A stretch of DNA of 64,000 nt from Combretum micranthum. Lineage: Eukaryota; Streptophyta; Magnoliopsida; Myrtales; Combretaceae. The notes under the pieces were generated by a model. That model worked only from the letters and a program-made list of their open reading frames with translations, had not been told where the DNA came from and ran no database searches. The stretch is from contig JAMXBD010001214.1 in NCBI GenBank assembly GCA_024138025.1, forward strand, positions 248,001 to 312,000, in the 5' to 3' direction. Positions 9,961-20,900 of this stretch are shown here, piece by piece (position 1 is the stretch's first letter; each line of letters opens with the position of its first letter). Made by a program: the position numbers and the translations under genes.

Positions 9961-11915
9961 TTATACCTTTTTAGGAACCCAAACTAGTTTGGGTCCTTTA
10001 TAAGACAAGCTCGTTTGGTATTTTTTCATACTTGATCTACTGAGCTTGTTTCTTTTATAATAACAATATTTCTCAATGTGTCCATGTTTATTACAAAAGA
10101 AACATATATATGGCAAGTTATCATTATTCCTGTTGTTTACCTGTTTTTCATTTAGATAACTTCTGGAATACCTTCTGGTATTGTTTTCATATGTAGGATA
10201 CCTTCTGGAATATCTTCTGGTATTATTTTGATGATATCTGAAGGAAGAATAACTTCTGGAATACCTTCTGGTATTGTTTTCATATGTAGGATACCTTCTG
10301 TAATACTTTCTGGTACTCCCTATTACTTGTCTTCCAACTTTTCTTTCTACGTTTTTTACTTTGAAATTATTTCTTTCATCAATTTGTTTATCATTTATAA
10401 CATTTTTAGCTTTCACAAATGTCGTATTCTTAGATGCATTTGATGTAGATCCATGCTCATAACCTAAGCCATGTTTTTCACAAGATAATCTTTGTGAAGA
10501 AATTAACATTGTTAATTTTTTATCACTTTCATTAAACTTATTAAATGTACTCTTTATTGAATCTGATAACTCATTAATTTTTATATTTAGCGCTAGTTTC
10601 TTCTTTTAGTAAATCATTATCTTTTCTTAATCTTTCATTATAAACATGCAATTTCTCAACGTCATGCTTTAGAAAATTATTTTCATCAGCAAGCAATGAA
10701 TTTGTTTGTTTCAAAGCATCCTTTTCATTTCTTAGGCAGTTAATTTCATTTTCATACTTAGTTAATTTTGAATCAGCCTTTTTAAGAGCTTTTAACAACT
10801 TTTTCATTTCAAGAAGCATATCATCTTCAGTTATTTCACTATCAGATTCAGATTCAGATTGTACCTCAGAGGCAGCCATGAAACAAAGATTTGCTTCCTC
10901 TTCTTCTTCATCCGTATCTTCTGAATTACTCTTGAATCATCTAAATCGCTCCATGTTGCTAGCATTGCTTGACTCTTCTTTTTGTATTTTTCCATTTTCT
11001 TGATCAAGGTAGGACACTCATACTTTATATGTCCAGGTTTCTTGCATTCATAACAATGAATTTCCTTCTTCTCCTTCTTCTTTCCTTTTTCTTTGTATGC
11101 CTTTCCTGCATCATTTTTATCATATTCAGTGGTTCTTTTAAAGACACTAAATTTCTTACCTCTTTGCTTCTTGAAGAATCGATTGAGCTTTTTAGCCAGA
11201 AGATTGATGTCATCTTCATCATCTTCACTATCATCAGAATCAACTCGTTTTACTTCTTTGGCTTTGAAAGCAATTCCTTTAGAACTACTTTCTTCTTCTC
11301 GAGTAGATTTTTTGTGAGATTCATAAGCTAACAATTTTTCTCTTAATTGACTAAGAGATAGCTTATTGAGATCTTGTGCTTCTTCTATAGCAGTCTTCTT
11401 TGCATCCCAAGTTGGTGGCAAGATTCTCAACATTTTCCTCACTAAATCTGGATCACCAATCACTTTGCCAAGTGAAGCAAGCTCATTTGTTATAGCTGTG
11501 AACCTGTTGAAAGCATCTTTAACAGTCTCGTCAGACTTAAATTTAAATAATTCATATTGCTGAAGTAAAGCATTAATTTTGGTTTCTTTGATTGTATCAG
11601 TTCCTTCATAGGTTTCAATTAATCTATCCCATATCTCTTTTGCTGTTCCACAAGAAGATATTAAGTAATATTCAGAAGCTGCATAGTGGTTAACAACAAA
11701 TTTTTAGCCTTGTTGTTCTTTTCAATGATTTTCTTCTCAGCATCTGACAATTCTGAATTTCCATCCAGTGTGAGCTCATTGTCTCCAATGGAGATTACCT
11801 GCCAAGAATTATAATCGTTAGCTTTAACATAGGTTTCCATCCTCATACGCCAATAAGAAAAATTAGATCCATTAAAGAAAGGAGCGCGATTAATTGCTAC
11901 ATTGTTCTTAGTCAT
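9961..11915 (-). pseudogene. Sirevirus-like gag, long, with two zinc knuckles and a coiled coil
   Basis: The likely start is the ATG at 11915 (MTKNNVAINRAPFF), downstream of the primer site; the longer frame to 12071 reads back through the LTR. Recognisable parts in order: the UBN2-type gag core (FFNGSNFSYWRMRMETYV; later RKMLRILPPTWDAKKTAIEE at about 11410), zinc knuckle CYECKKPGHIKYEC near 11030, an acidic linker, a strong coiled coil (10879-10574; LLKALKKADSKLTKYENEI), an Asn/Arg/Tyr-rich repeat tract near 10140-10330, and a second knuckle CFFCNKHGHIEKYC near 10090. Three small frameshifts split it into frames 12071-11661, 11463-10831, 10879-10574 and 10509-9961. Confidence 0.85.
10140..10330 (-). 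repeat. In-frame minisatellite in copia gag
   Basis: Short tandem units (plus-strand core ATACCTTCTGGTATTGTTTTCATATGTAGG and variants) encode repeats of the type RRYPTYENNTRRYSRSY on the minus strand. The frame stays open through all copies. It lies between the gag coiled coil and the second zinc knuckle. Confidence 0.75.
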
Positions 11916-11949
11916 TTTGATAAGATCACTCAAATCAATAAGAGAGCCC

Positions 11950-11962
11950 TGCTCTGATACCA
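11950..11962 (-). other. Primer binding site of the copia element, Met tRNA type
   Basis: The minus strand reads TGGTATCAGAGCA, two bases after the LTR end at 11965. Position between LTR and gag start is as expected. Confidence 0.85.
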
Positions 11963-11964
11963 AT

Positions 11965-12360
11965 TGTTGGTCCCGAATAATAATCAAGAAGGGGGTTGAT
12001 TTGATTATTAGAAAATTTTGGCTTTTAAAAACACTTCCCTTCGGTTTTAATGAATGAGAACAATATGACAATTAAATTTGCTATAAAGTAAATTGCCGAA
12101 ATAAAGAGAGAGAGATTAAGAAAATCAGGCAAGAGATTTATAGTGGTTCCACCTTGTGCGTCAATCCACTCTTCCAGCTCCACGCTGGGGACTCCGTTAA
12201 CCTACGGGTTGTGTTTCACTATATCAATAAATCCAAGATTACAAGATAGTGCAATTCGCTCTGCTCGATTCTCACTGCTATCCTCTAGCTTTAATCGATC
12301 TACAGAGTTTAACTTGTAACTAATTCTATTATCAAGATTCTCCCTGCTATCCCCATAGTG
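11965..12360 (-). repeat. 5' LTR of the copia element, outer end uncertain
   Basis: Starts TGTTGGTCCCG on the plus strand (the LTR's CA end on the minus strand). Contains TTATAGTGGTTCCACCTTG and the CACTCTTCCAGCTCCACGCT stretch often seen in plant copia LTRs. The partner LTR is outside the window, so the right end near 12360 is judged only from a change in sequence character. Confidence 0.6.
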
Positions 12361-13469
12361 GTCGTAAATGTTCAGTAGAAGTATCTGCTCCTAAGTATAT
12401 GGCAAGTGCAATATTCGCTTCCATAACATTGTCCATGAGATTGAAATGATTTTAGCCGTGAAGGATAAAAGTAATCCCACAGCAAGCTTAGCAGTCATAA
12501 TGCCATTTTTTGTAGAATGAAGGTTAAAGTGACCTCAACTATGAATGATGGAAGACCTCATGTCCTAATAGCTATGTTCGCTTAGTAGACATATCCAATC
12601 GTCAGACGCAATGCTGAGTCTTGCAACAATCCTTCTATGGAATGAAAGTGATCTCAATTTTGATAAATTAAAGAACCATAATAGGCTTGCTAGTTATATG
12701 ATTTTTATGCAAGATTGAGGTTAAAGTGATCTCATACACCATATGATTGTTTGCTTAGTAATAAATTTAGCTCATGAATATGTAAGAAGTGCAACGCTTA
12801 TCATTTTAATGAGATTGACATAATTTTTAGTTGTGATGAGTTGAAACAACTCTACAACAACCTTGGCAGTTATAACACCTTGCTATAAAAGAACATGGGA
12901 TTGAAGCGACGTCATTCATAAATACCAAATGAAGACATCTAACTTTGAATAAGTGGTGGGGGCAATACCCTTATCCTTTTGCGACTTCATTTAGTTGCGA
13001 GGTCAAAGCAAATCAACCTATAAGCTGGAAATGCACCCATGAGAGCCAGAGTACCTCAAGCATTTTGTCTTTTCAAAATGCACAAATAAGAAGTAATAGC
13101 TCAATATGAGTTACTGCCCCGTCATATAATGATGCACCATTAATTAGTGGAGAAGAAGTTGATAGATGAACTTTCTATGGTTTTCTCAAACGTGACTACT
13201 ACGGGAAGTATCTACTTATCTTGGAGAAAAATTTCTTGACATCAGCACTTGAGTGTGAAGCATGCTCAAGTAATGTACCTATCTTAGTACTTGTAAGTGA
13301 TGTCTCCATATTGGAAGTCATTGGCGTTGTACCTCCAACGCAAAAAAGAACAACATGTTGTGAAGAGGAATTGATACACATGCTAATACGATGTTTAGTG
13401 GACTATGACAGACATAAATTCTACATACCTTAAAAGGTACTATGTCACTCAGTGTTGTCAAGAACATTT
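12361..13469. other. Unassigned DNA with diffuse internal repeats
   Basis: No credible gene. Diverged echoes recur, for example GAATGAAGGTTAAAGTGACCTCA (12516), GGAATGAAAGTGATCTCAA (12640) and GAGGTTAAAGTGATCTCA (12717), and GCAGTCATAATGCC (12498) against GCAGTTATAACACC (12869). This looks like an old, degenerate tandem or duplicated repeat. Open frames here are short and without motifs. Confidence 0.4.
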
Positions 13470-13835
13470 AAAGTAAGCATGATGACCGAGTGAAGCATGT
13501 TTGCTGTGGAGTGCCACTACAATGATGGCGAAGTAAATCCTTGTAGACATGATGGTATGCTTTACTAGTAGAGTTGATCATTGATGATAGAATGATGGCA
13601 TGTCACTACTAAAATGGATATGTCTTGACAAAGCATTGATGACAATGTGGGGTGAACATTCATCGGTAAAGTAAACACCCATTGCGGTAGCATAATGATA
13701 ATGTGAAGCGAACAACTGTTGATGGAGTAAGCACCCACTGTGATGATAGAATGACAATATGAAGCGAACACCCATTGGTGAAGTAAACACTCACTACTTG
13801 AGTAGTGATACTTTATTGGTGGAGTGAAACCCCAA
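13470..13835. repeat. Degenerate tandem array, unit ~55 bp
   Basis: Units of the type TGATGATAGAATGACAATATGAAGCGAACACCCATTGGTGAAGTAAACACCCACTG recur from about 13574 to 13810, with poorer copies to 13470 and 13835. Short open frames in it are by-products of the repeat. Confidence 0.7.
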
Positions 13836-13909
13836 CTCTTTCATGAGAATAACTTGAGGCCCATTACTTGGTGGAATTCCAATCGGAATTGGAGATGCAG
13901 AGTAAAGAT

Positions 13910-14260
13910 TTAGATGACACGCTAGGATAATGTAAGTCCACTCATGGGTCCGTGTTTGAGGTCTGGTGCCAAAGCAACACAAGTCTATTCATGGGCTTGT
14001 ACCAAGTCTAGTAGAGAACGAGAGAGATAAGATAACAGATAACCCTATTATGAAGCCTAGTATGAAAGGGCTTAAAGATCTGCTGGTCTGTATCAAGGTT
14101 AGAAGAGGCCGAGTGCTAGAGTAACACAAGTCCACTCATGGGCCGAGCCAAAAATTCGGTGTTAGAGTGACACAAATCTACTCATGGGCTCGTACCAAGT
14201 CCAACAGAGAATAAGAGAGCTAAGATGACAGATAAGCTCAATACAAAGCCTAGAAACAAC
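13910..14260. repeat. Direct repeats around the motif AAGTCCACTCATGGG
   Basis: Copies begin near 13935, 13975, 14126 and 14166. The best pair (13975-14060 and 14166-14251) shares ACACAAGTCTATTCATGGGC, then TACCAAGTC, then GAGAGATAAGATAACAGATAA-like sequence. It adjoins an A-rich low-complexity tract at 14325-14395. Confidence 0.65.
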
Positions 14261-17200
14261 AAAATGTGTTTTTGATAGTCTTTAAAAAACATAGGAAAAA
14301 AAAGACACGTTTAAAAAAGGGAAAATCATGCAAAAAAAAAAAAAAAAAAGGAAGACAAAAAAAATTGTAAAAAAAAAAAAGAAAAATTGTGCAATTTGTT
14401 TGTATTTTAAAAGGGGATTGTTTGTTTTTATTTTTTCAAAAATCACGTCTCAATCTATGCTTTATTGATCATGAAAGTTTGGGATTTACTTCGACAACAC
14501 AAATATGGCTCAACAACTGACTTCATCACAAGATGAACCAAATCGAAGGCCTAGCTTGACAAAAAAATTTCTAATCCAATTCACCGAGCTTATTGTCATT
14601 ATGCTTCTTATGATCCATAGAAGGCTACCCAATTAATACAATCATCACAACAAGTTAAGGTAGAGATGTTTGGGCTTTTATCTGATAAAGAACAAGAAAT
14701 TTGAATTGGCCACTTCGAACTGCTGGAACCGAATACCATACAAACTCGTAATGTGTAGTATTACAAGAATAACAAGGGTTGAGCACTTAGCTCAACACTT
14801 TGGAGTGCCTACTCCCAATGGCTCGACACAATAAATCCATTTGGGGCCAATCCTGTTTGAGCTATCCGATCCTTAGGGATGGTGCACTTCCTTGTATTGA
14901 AATCACAAAACTTCCTTCATATTAATCCACAAGCCATCAAATTGGGACGAGTCCTTGAAACCAGCAAATCTCGTCAACTAACCACTGAACTCAATTTTGA
15001 TTTGGGAAGACAGAAAAAATGAACAATACCAGATCAAACTTGGGAAAAGTTTAGTAATGCCATCTAAATGAAAATAAACACTCGGTTATAATAATCTACA
15101 TAATTTTTGAAAGAGATGTTGTAGAGCGTCATTTTGGTAATTGGGCTTTTGGCCCAGTTTAATGCCATAAATCGGTCTTCTGGGCTAGTGACAAAGCTTA
15201 AAAGATTGAGGCCAATGAGTGATATTGTAGGGAGACTTGGCTTGGCTGACTTAGGGTAGGGATCATCGAACTAATTCATTTTGCTCTTTGTCTGATTCGA
15301 TTTTCTCATGCACGAAAAGTAGACTCAAGAAATATCTTCATGTGATAATTTGGGCTTTATTTGATTAAAATAAGTCTTAAATCCTTTTATATTGGAAAAA
15401 AATATTTTAAATAAATAAAGGGCTTCAGGTTGAAACTTTTCGTCTCCCACTTTTTTAAAAACATACTAATTATTAATTGCTGTCTTTAATTTCCTTGGTT
15501 GTATTACACTGCATACCTTCTTCTGTTCTATTTTCCATCTTCATTTTATTAGACCCTTCCTCATACCTTTCTCAGTTGCATTTTCCAATCACGAGCCATT
15601 TACAACCACAATCACCAAATTTGAGGATGTTGAAAAAAAAATCTTTTTTTCTATTGTCCCTTTTTCTATTAGTGAAGAAAATTTTTATGCACCCAGTTTT
15701 AATTTTAAACCATTTGTATTAAAAATATTTATAATCATTAAAAGTTGTTTCCATTTTTTTCACATTTCTCTTAGTAAGTCTTAAGGATGACAGAAAATGA
15801 AAGCTATCTAAGTAGAGGCACGATGACAAAACTGATGCATGTTCTGTCGGGAAATGCAATTTATGCTAGATTGGTTTTATCAACATTACTAAAAAAAGGT
15901 TGGTTTCTTTTTTTTTTTTTATGTTTTTTTTTCATTTTTTTGATAAAATTCCCAAAATAACTTATTCATCATACCCAAACTAGAAACAGTACATGCTAGG
16001 TTGGGATATTATGGGGTCTCTAACGGGTATTTTTTTTATTTTTAGAAAAATTAATGTGGGTTTTTAATATATGGTTCTCTATCTTAATGGGTAAGTGTTA
16101 AATTTTATGGGGCTCTCTCAAATCGGTGATTTTTTGGAAAATTTTATGGGTTTTTAATACTTTCTTCTCTGCGCTAATGGGTATGTGTTAGATTTTGATG
16201 ACAGAGTGAGTTGAGGGAGCTTGAAACCAGGAGATCATATTTGTTCATAGAGGACTGCTTATATTTATGCTCAATTCATGGATGGGAAAAGTCTATTGTG
16301 ATTTGGAAAATAACACTTATGATAAGTGATGTTCATTAATATAAATAAAAGGTAGAAGAATGATATATTCTAGAATTTAATCAATATATATATATTATAT
16401 ATATATTCAGAGCTAATAATCCATTCATGAATTCTACATGACAGCATGAATTTAGGACCAATACTTCCAAAAAGGAAGAGGCTGTTTTGAAAGGCAAAAA
16501 AAAAGAAAAAAAAAGAGATTTAGGTGATATTAATTAGCATTCAATAACATACAATTTCTGTGGAGAATTTTGTTTAATTTGCTTCTTTATCTATTATAAT
16601 TTATGGGAGCTTTTATGATCATGTTAATAACACCATCCAGTCAACCATTAAACCTTAGAACATTATCTATTTTAATGGTTCCATCATGGTTGGAGGATAT
16701 AGTTTAATCATATAAGCCATTATAGAACTGATCCTGTCAAAATTAATGATAAGACCAAAGAATTTCTGAAGTTAATTAGAAATTTATCAAATGATTATAT
16801 GTATGGTTGAATTTTTTAATAATAGATTAGTAGTTAATAGAGATTGCGATTGGTGAAAGAAAGACATGGATGATATTATTCAAATAACAATCATTACAAA
16901 TGTAGTTTCAATGGGATTAACAACTATTAGCATGACAAATTCTTTGTAGTATGGTCTTTAAATTACAATAAGGAAATAGTATTTTTAAACAAGTAATCTA
17001 TATTTAAATTGATTAGATGAGAGATTGAAAAAGTTTGAGTTGATAGGTATGAAGAATTAGTAGTTCAACATATACACTTCTTTTACCATAAAAAGTTTCT
17101 CACACCAATTCTTTGCATCATTTTAGTTGCAACCAAGTGAAAGAGTTCAATTTTTTTTTTTTCTGCAAAGAGTTCAAGTTTGATCAACTAATTTTCCTAC

Positions 17201-17920
17201 AATTACACTATATGATATATATGCAATTTTAATAAATAACTTTTTTTCATTGTTAAGTGAATGTGACACTTCTATTCACTTTTGCTTAACAAGGTTTTTG
17301 CAAAGTTGTATTTTCTTTCTTATTTGATGTTAACATCAAATAATTTGTACTTTGTTTTTAATGTTTAATACAATCTTTTTCCATGTTTTTTTTATGATTA
17401 AAAGTTCACCCTTATTTGCTATACAAGGAGATTAATGACTTAGTTATTTGGTATATCATGTCTATAAAATCTTATTTTGATATGTTCATCTTCTCCAATA
17501 GTATGCACTTTCAATTAATTTTGTAGGCAAATGACAACCTATTAATGAACCAAATTGGTTATGATTAGCGTATTTTTTTATTAGCTGATAATTTTGTTTA
17601 TTTTCTTTTATTCCTACTTAATTTATAACAATTGTCGATATTCCTTATGTAATTTTTTTTTCGATATTGTCTTTCCGAGTTCATTTACAAGCCTAACTCA
17701 TTATTAAAGAAAAGGAAGCTTCAATTTCAGTTGTTTGATCCTTAGGAATGATCAAAAGGCTAGCTTCAGCTTTCAACATCTAAAAATAAGAGACTTTCTT
17801 CTCATTTGAAGAGAATTCTGTATATTGCTAAGATCGAGAGCAACACGAAGACTCTACTGAAATAACTCTAGAAAGAATAAAAAAAACTATTTTACGAAGA
17901 CGAGTCAAGAATGATCGAAT
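14261..17920. other. Unassigned AT-rich intergenic DNA
   Basis: A-rich simple tract at 14325-14395, T-rich tracts near 15640 and 15910-15930, and an alternating AT palindrome at 16384-16408. The part 14480-15110 is less AT-rich and could be decayed coding DNA, but stops occur in all frames and I recognise no family. Confidence 0.4.
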
Positions 17921-17924
17921 CTAT

Positions 17925-18262
17925 TTGATTTTGATCTTCCTCACACTCGCTCGCTACTTGAAAAACTGGTTTTCCTATTCCTCCTCCTATGCCTCTCTTT
18001 GTGACATCTACACGATCATCAATTCAGGATTTTGCTTAGGTTGATGCCATGCTCATTGCACATGATCGGCCAGCTGTAGTAATCCCAACACATTATTTGC
18101 GACTCCACTAGAGATCACGTGTAGCTAGTCAATCATGTGCGATAAGTGTGGCATAAACCTCAGAGAATTCCTAAAATGATGATGTCATAAAGAGTGGCAT
18201 AGGAAAAAGAATAGGAAAATCCGGTTTCTCGAGTGCGCTAGTGTGATAGAAGATCACATAAT
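17925..18262. mobile_element. Foldback / MITE-like inverted repeat
   Basis: The arm at about 17937-18008 (GGTTTTCCTATTCCTCCTCC, CACACTCGCTCGC) is matched in inverse by 18176-18247 (AGAGTGGCATAGGAAAAAGA, GTGCGCTAGTGTG). Arms are ~70 bp with scattered mismatches and a loop of ~165 bp. No clear target duplication was found, so the superfamily is open. Confidence 0.65.
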
Positions 18263-18915
18263 AAGGAATTGTGTCAAAGACATGTGTAAGGATGATCTAA
18301 GAGGAAAAGTTAAGGAAAAATAACTTAGCTATTCTAGTATATGCATAAAGGAAAGATAATATGCAACTATATAATTTGCTTAGTGATAATGTATTGAGTA
18401 ATGCTCCACCTCATAGATAAATTGGCCATCGCCCCATATGAAATCTAATGTACTTTTAATGTAGCAACTCTTGAAATAATGACAGCCAATATTATCCCAT
18501 AAAGTGTCGCAACTCCAATAAGAGCCTAGTATGATTATCCTAAAGCATCATATCACGTGTGTACCTGTAATATGAGAATTATCTTACAGGTTAGAGATTA
18601 CAAGACTCTACTTATTTATTAATTTCTCATATATTAATTATACATATATACATACTGCCATTATTGAAACTCAACTATGGAATCCGATTTTCTACATCTT
18701 ACCAAGATCTTAGAAAATCGGTTATCTCTACCAAATAATAAAATTTGGGTTCAAACTATATTAAAAAACTTGCCTAACTATAAGATTTGTTTAATACATA
18801 ATCTAAGTTAGCATACTGTAACATAATCTTTTTTATTCTCAAGGTGTCTGATGAGGTAGCACTCTCCACACATTCTTATCTATTCCCAGCAAGCATTTTT
18901 ATTGCATAAAAACTG

Positions 18916-18957
18916 TTTTTTTTTTTTTTTTTTTGGGTGGGTGGGGGGGGGGGGGGG
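18916..18957. repeat. T19 plus G-rich microsatellite
   Basis: A run of 19 T (18916-18934) is followed by GGGTGGGT and 15 G (18943-18957), then GAGAGGGGAGGGG. It borders a repeat unit starting at 18971. Confidence 0.9.
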
Positions 18958-18970
18958 AGAGGGGAGGGGT

Positions 18971-19770
18971 GAGCAAAACCATAGATCAGTGAGATAACCT
19001 GACCAGACCACACATCAAGCAATAACAATCAAGTATAGTTAGGAAACAATCATGCCTTAATCAAACATATGCACAAGTTTATATAACTCGGAATCCAAAC
19101 AGGATGGAGATTTACGCCTTCTCATTAGGGTTGAAGGAAATCCGTGACTAAGTGACCCATCTGCTTCGAAGAAACTAAGCATATAGAAAATCAACATAAC
19201 TCACATTAATCTTCACTTTATCTTAATTGTATTTTACTTACTAATTCTTGTTTCATGTCTTAAAAACTCCATGAAGTTGTACTCCTTTCAAATTGATACT
19301 ATGAGCAGTGTCCTTCATTTGCTGGTAGTTCCCATGGAAGCAAAAGACAAAGGATCACCTTGCATAGGAAGAGGTGAGCAAAACCATAGATCGGTGAGAT
19401 AACCTGACCATACCACACATCAAGCAATAACAATCAAGTATAGTTAGGAAACATATGCATGCCTCAATCAAACATATGCACAAGTTTAGACAACTTGGAA
19501 TCCAAACAGGATGGAGATTTATGCCTTCTCATTAGGGTAGAAGGAAATCCGTGACTAAGAGACCCATCTGCCTCGAAGAAACTAAGCATATAGAAATATC
19601 AACATAACTCACATTAATCTTCACTTTATCTTAATTGTATTTTACTTACTAATTCTTGTTTCATGTCTTAAAAACCCAAAGTTGTACTCCTTTCAAATTG
19701 ATACTATGAGCAGTGTCTTCATTTGTTGGTAGTTCCTATGGAAGGGAAAGAACAAAGGATTACCTTGCAT
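18971..19770. repeat. ~400-bp tandem direct duplication
   Basis: The unit starting GAGCAAAACCATAGATC at 18971 repeats from 19376. Both contain CAACAATCAAGTATAGTTAGG-like text, GGAATCCAAACAGGATGGAG, the AAATCCGTGACTAAG segment and TACTATGAGCAGTGTC in the same order, with few differences. The unit belongs to the dispersed family also seen at 62826-64000. Confidence 0.9.
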
Positions 19771-20900
19771 AGGCTAAGAAAATGTCATCTAGACTACCAA
19801 TTATTACCAAATGACTAAAATACTAACATGTAGCAGACTGTCATACTTTAAAGTTATGCATTTTATGCAAAACTTGTGTAATGCACGGCCATTTTATTTA
19901 AAGGTCATATAATATTATGTCAATTTATTAGGTGACCATACAATTCAGACAAGCTTTAACATGCTTCATATATTAATTACCATATAAACGTAATTGTCAC
20001 TTTCAATATGAAATTTTGTCAACCAAACATACACCAAACATCATGCGATATACACAACCCCACATGCATAACAATATTATATTATTACTTATGCAAATAC
20101 AACAAGTACATACAATGTGACAAAGTCACAATTACTCACCTATCCATTTTAGCTTCTTATTGTAGTAATTCTTGGGAAAGTCCAATAGTTGATCTGTTCT
20201 CCTAAGAACTAAGATAACAGATATTTATTATTAAACTTGTCATTCGTATAATGATTTTAGTTGTGCTCTTTCATGTCCTAATTTAAATTTTATTAATCTG
20301 ATCTATTTTATGTGCTTAATTAGGAGCCTTTAAACTTTATAAAGGTTATATTCTTTCGATAAAGTCATGAAATTTGTAATAATACATTTTATGTAAGTGA
20401 AGTCTTTTTATAATTCTTATATGTAGTTTTAGCTGTGTAACTAAGCCTATTATATTCCTTTTAGCTCTGTTTTTAGCATATGAATAGCTGTTGTAAAGTT
20501 TATTGATCATAGTTTTCAATTGTATATTTTCCCCATGTCATACTAAGAATTCGAAAGGTGTCTTTATGATGCCTATTATTCTAGTTTTGTATTATCAATC
20601 CACATTTCAAGTTTATTGCTTTGTTTTATGTATCTATCATTAAATTTTAGTGATTAAATTCATTTAAGTTCTTTGATCAGCACTTGGCCAAAATCTATGT
20701 TATATATTTATTTTCATTTTGCTTCTTAATCTTAATTAGGTATCTATATTTTAATTAACCTGATCATATTAACCAAGATTTTTATGCCTTATATTAATTT
20801 AGACTTCGTAACTTAATGTTCTATAATGCCGAGATCCAAATTTATATTTTTGTGAGTGGTTCTTGGGCTTAATTTTGAATTCTAAACTATATCATCATAT
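18971..20900. repeat. Dispersed repeat family, copy 1
   Basis: Beyond the tandem duplication, 19770-20760 continues in parallel with the sequence at 63230-63800: ACTAACATGTAGCAGACTGTCA against ACTAATATGTAGTAGGCTGTCA, and TTATTTTCATTTTGCTTCTTAATCTTAATT (20705) against a close match near 63755. Both copies are in the same orientation. Probably retroelement-derived, such as an LTR or UTR, but no coding domain or terminus is seen. Confidence 0.65.

Larger units (their letters stand above)
1..12360 (-). mobile_element. Ty1/copia LTR retrotransposon, Sirevirus-like, 5' LTR to 3' ORF, left end beyond the window
   Basis: Minus-strand element. From right to left it has a 5' LTR starting at 11965 (inner edge), an initiator-Met-tRNA type primer site, gag with zinc knuckle and coiled coil, protease, integrase, RT and RNase H in copia order, a 176-bp spacer, and an extra ORF. 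The extra ORF is split by the gypsy insertion 532-6269 and runs off the window at base 1. The 3' LTR is not in view. Long gag with a coiled coil and an ORF after pol are Sirevirus traits. The coding part has several stops and frameshifts. The outer end of the LTR near 12360 is an estimate. Confidence 0.8.

Noticed and set aside
13199..13982. Several 60-70 codon ORFs
   Set aside because: They overlap each other on both strands within tandem repeats and lack motifs.
14480..15110. Possible decayed coding region
   Set aside because: Stops in every frame and no recognisable motif.
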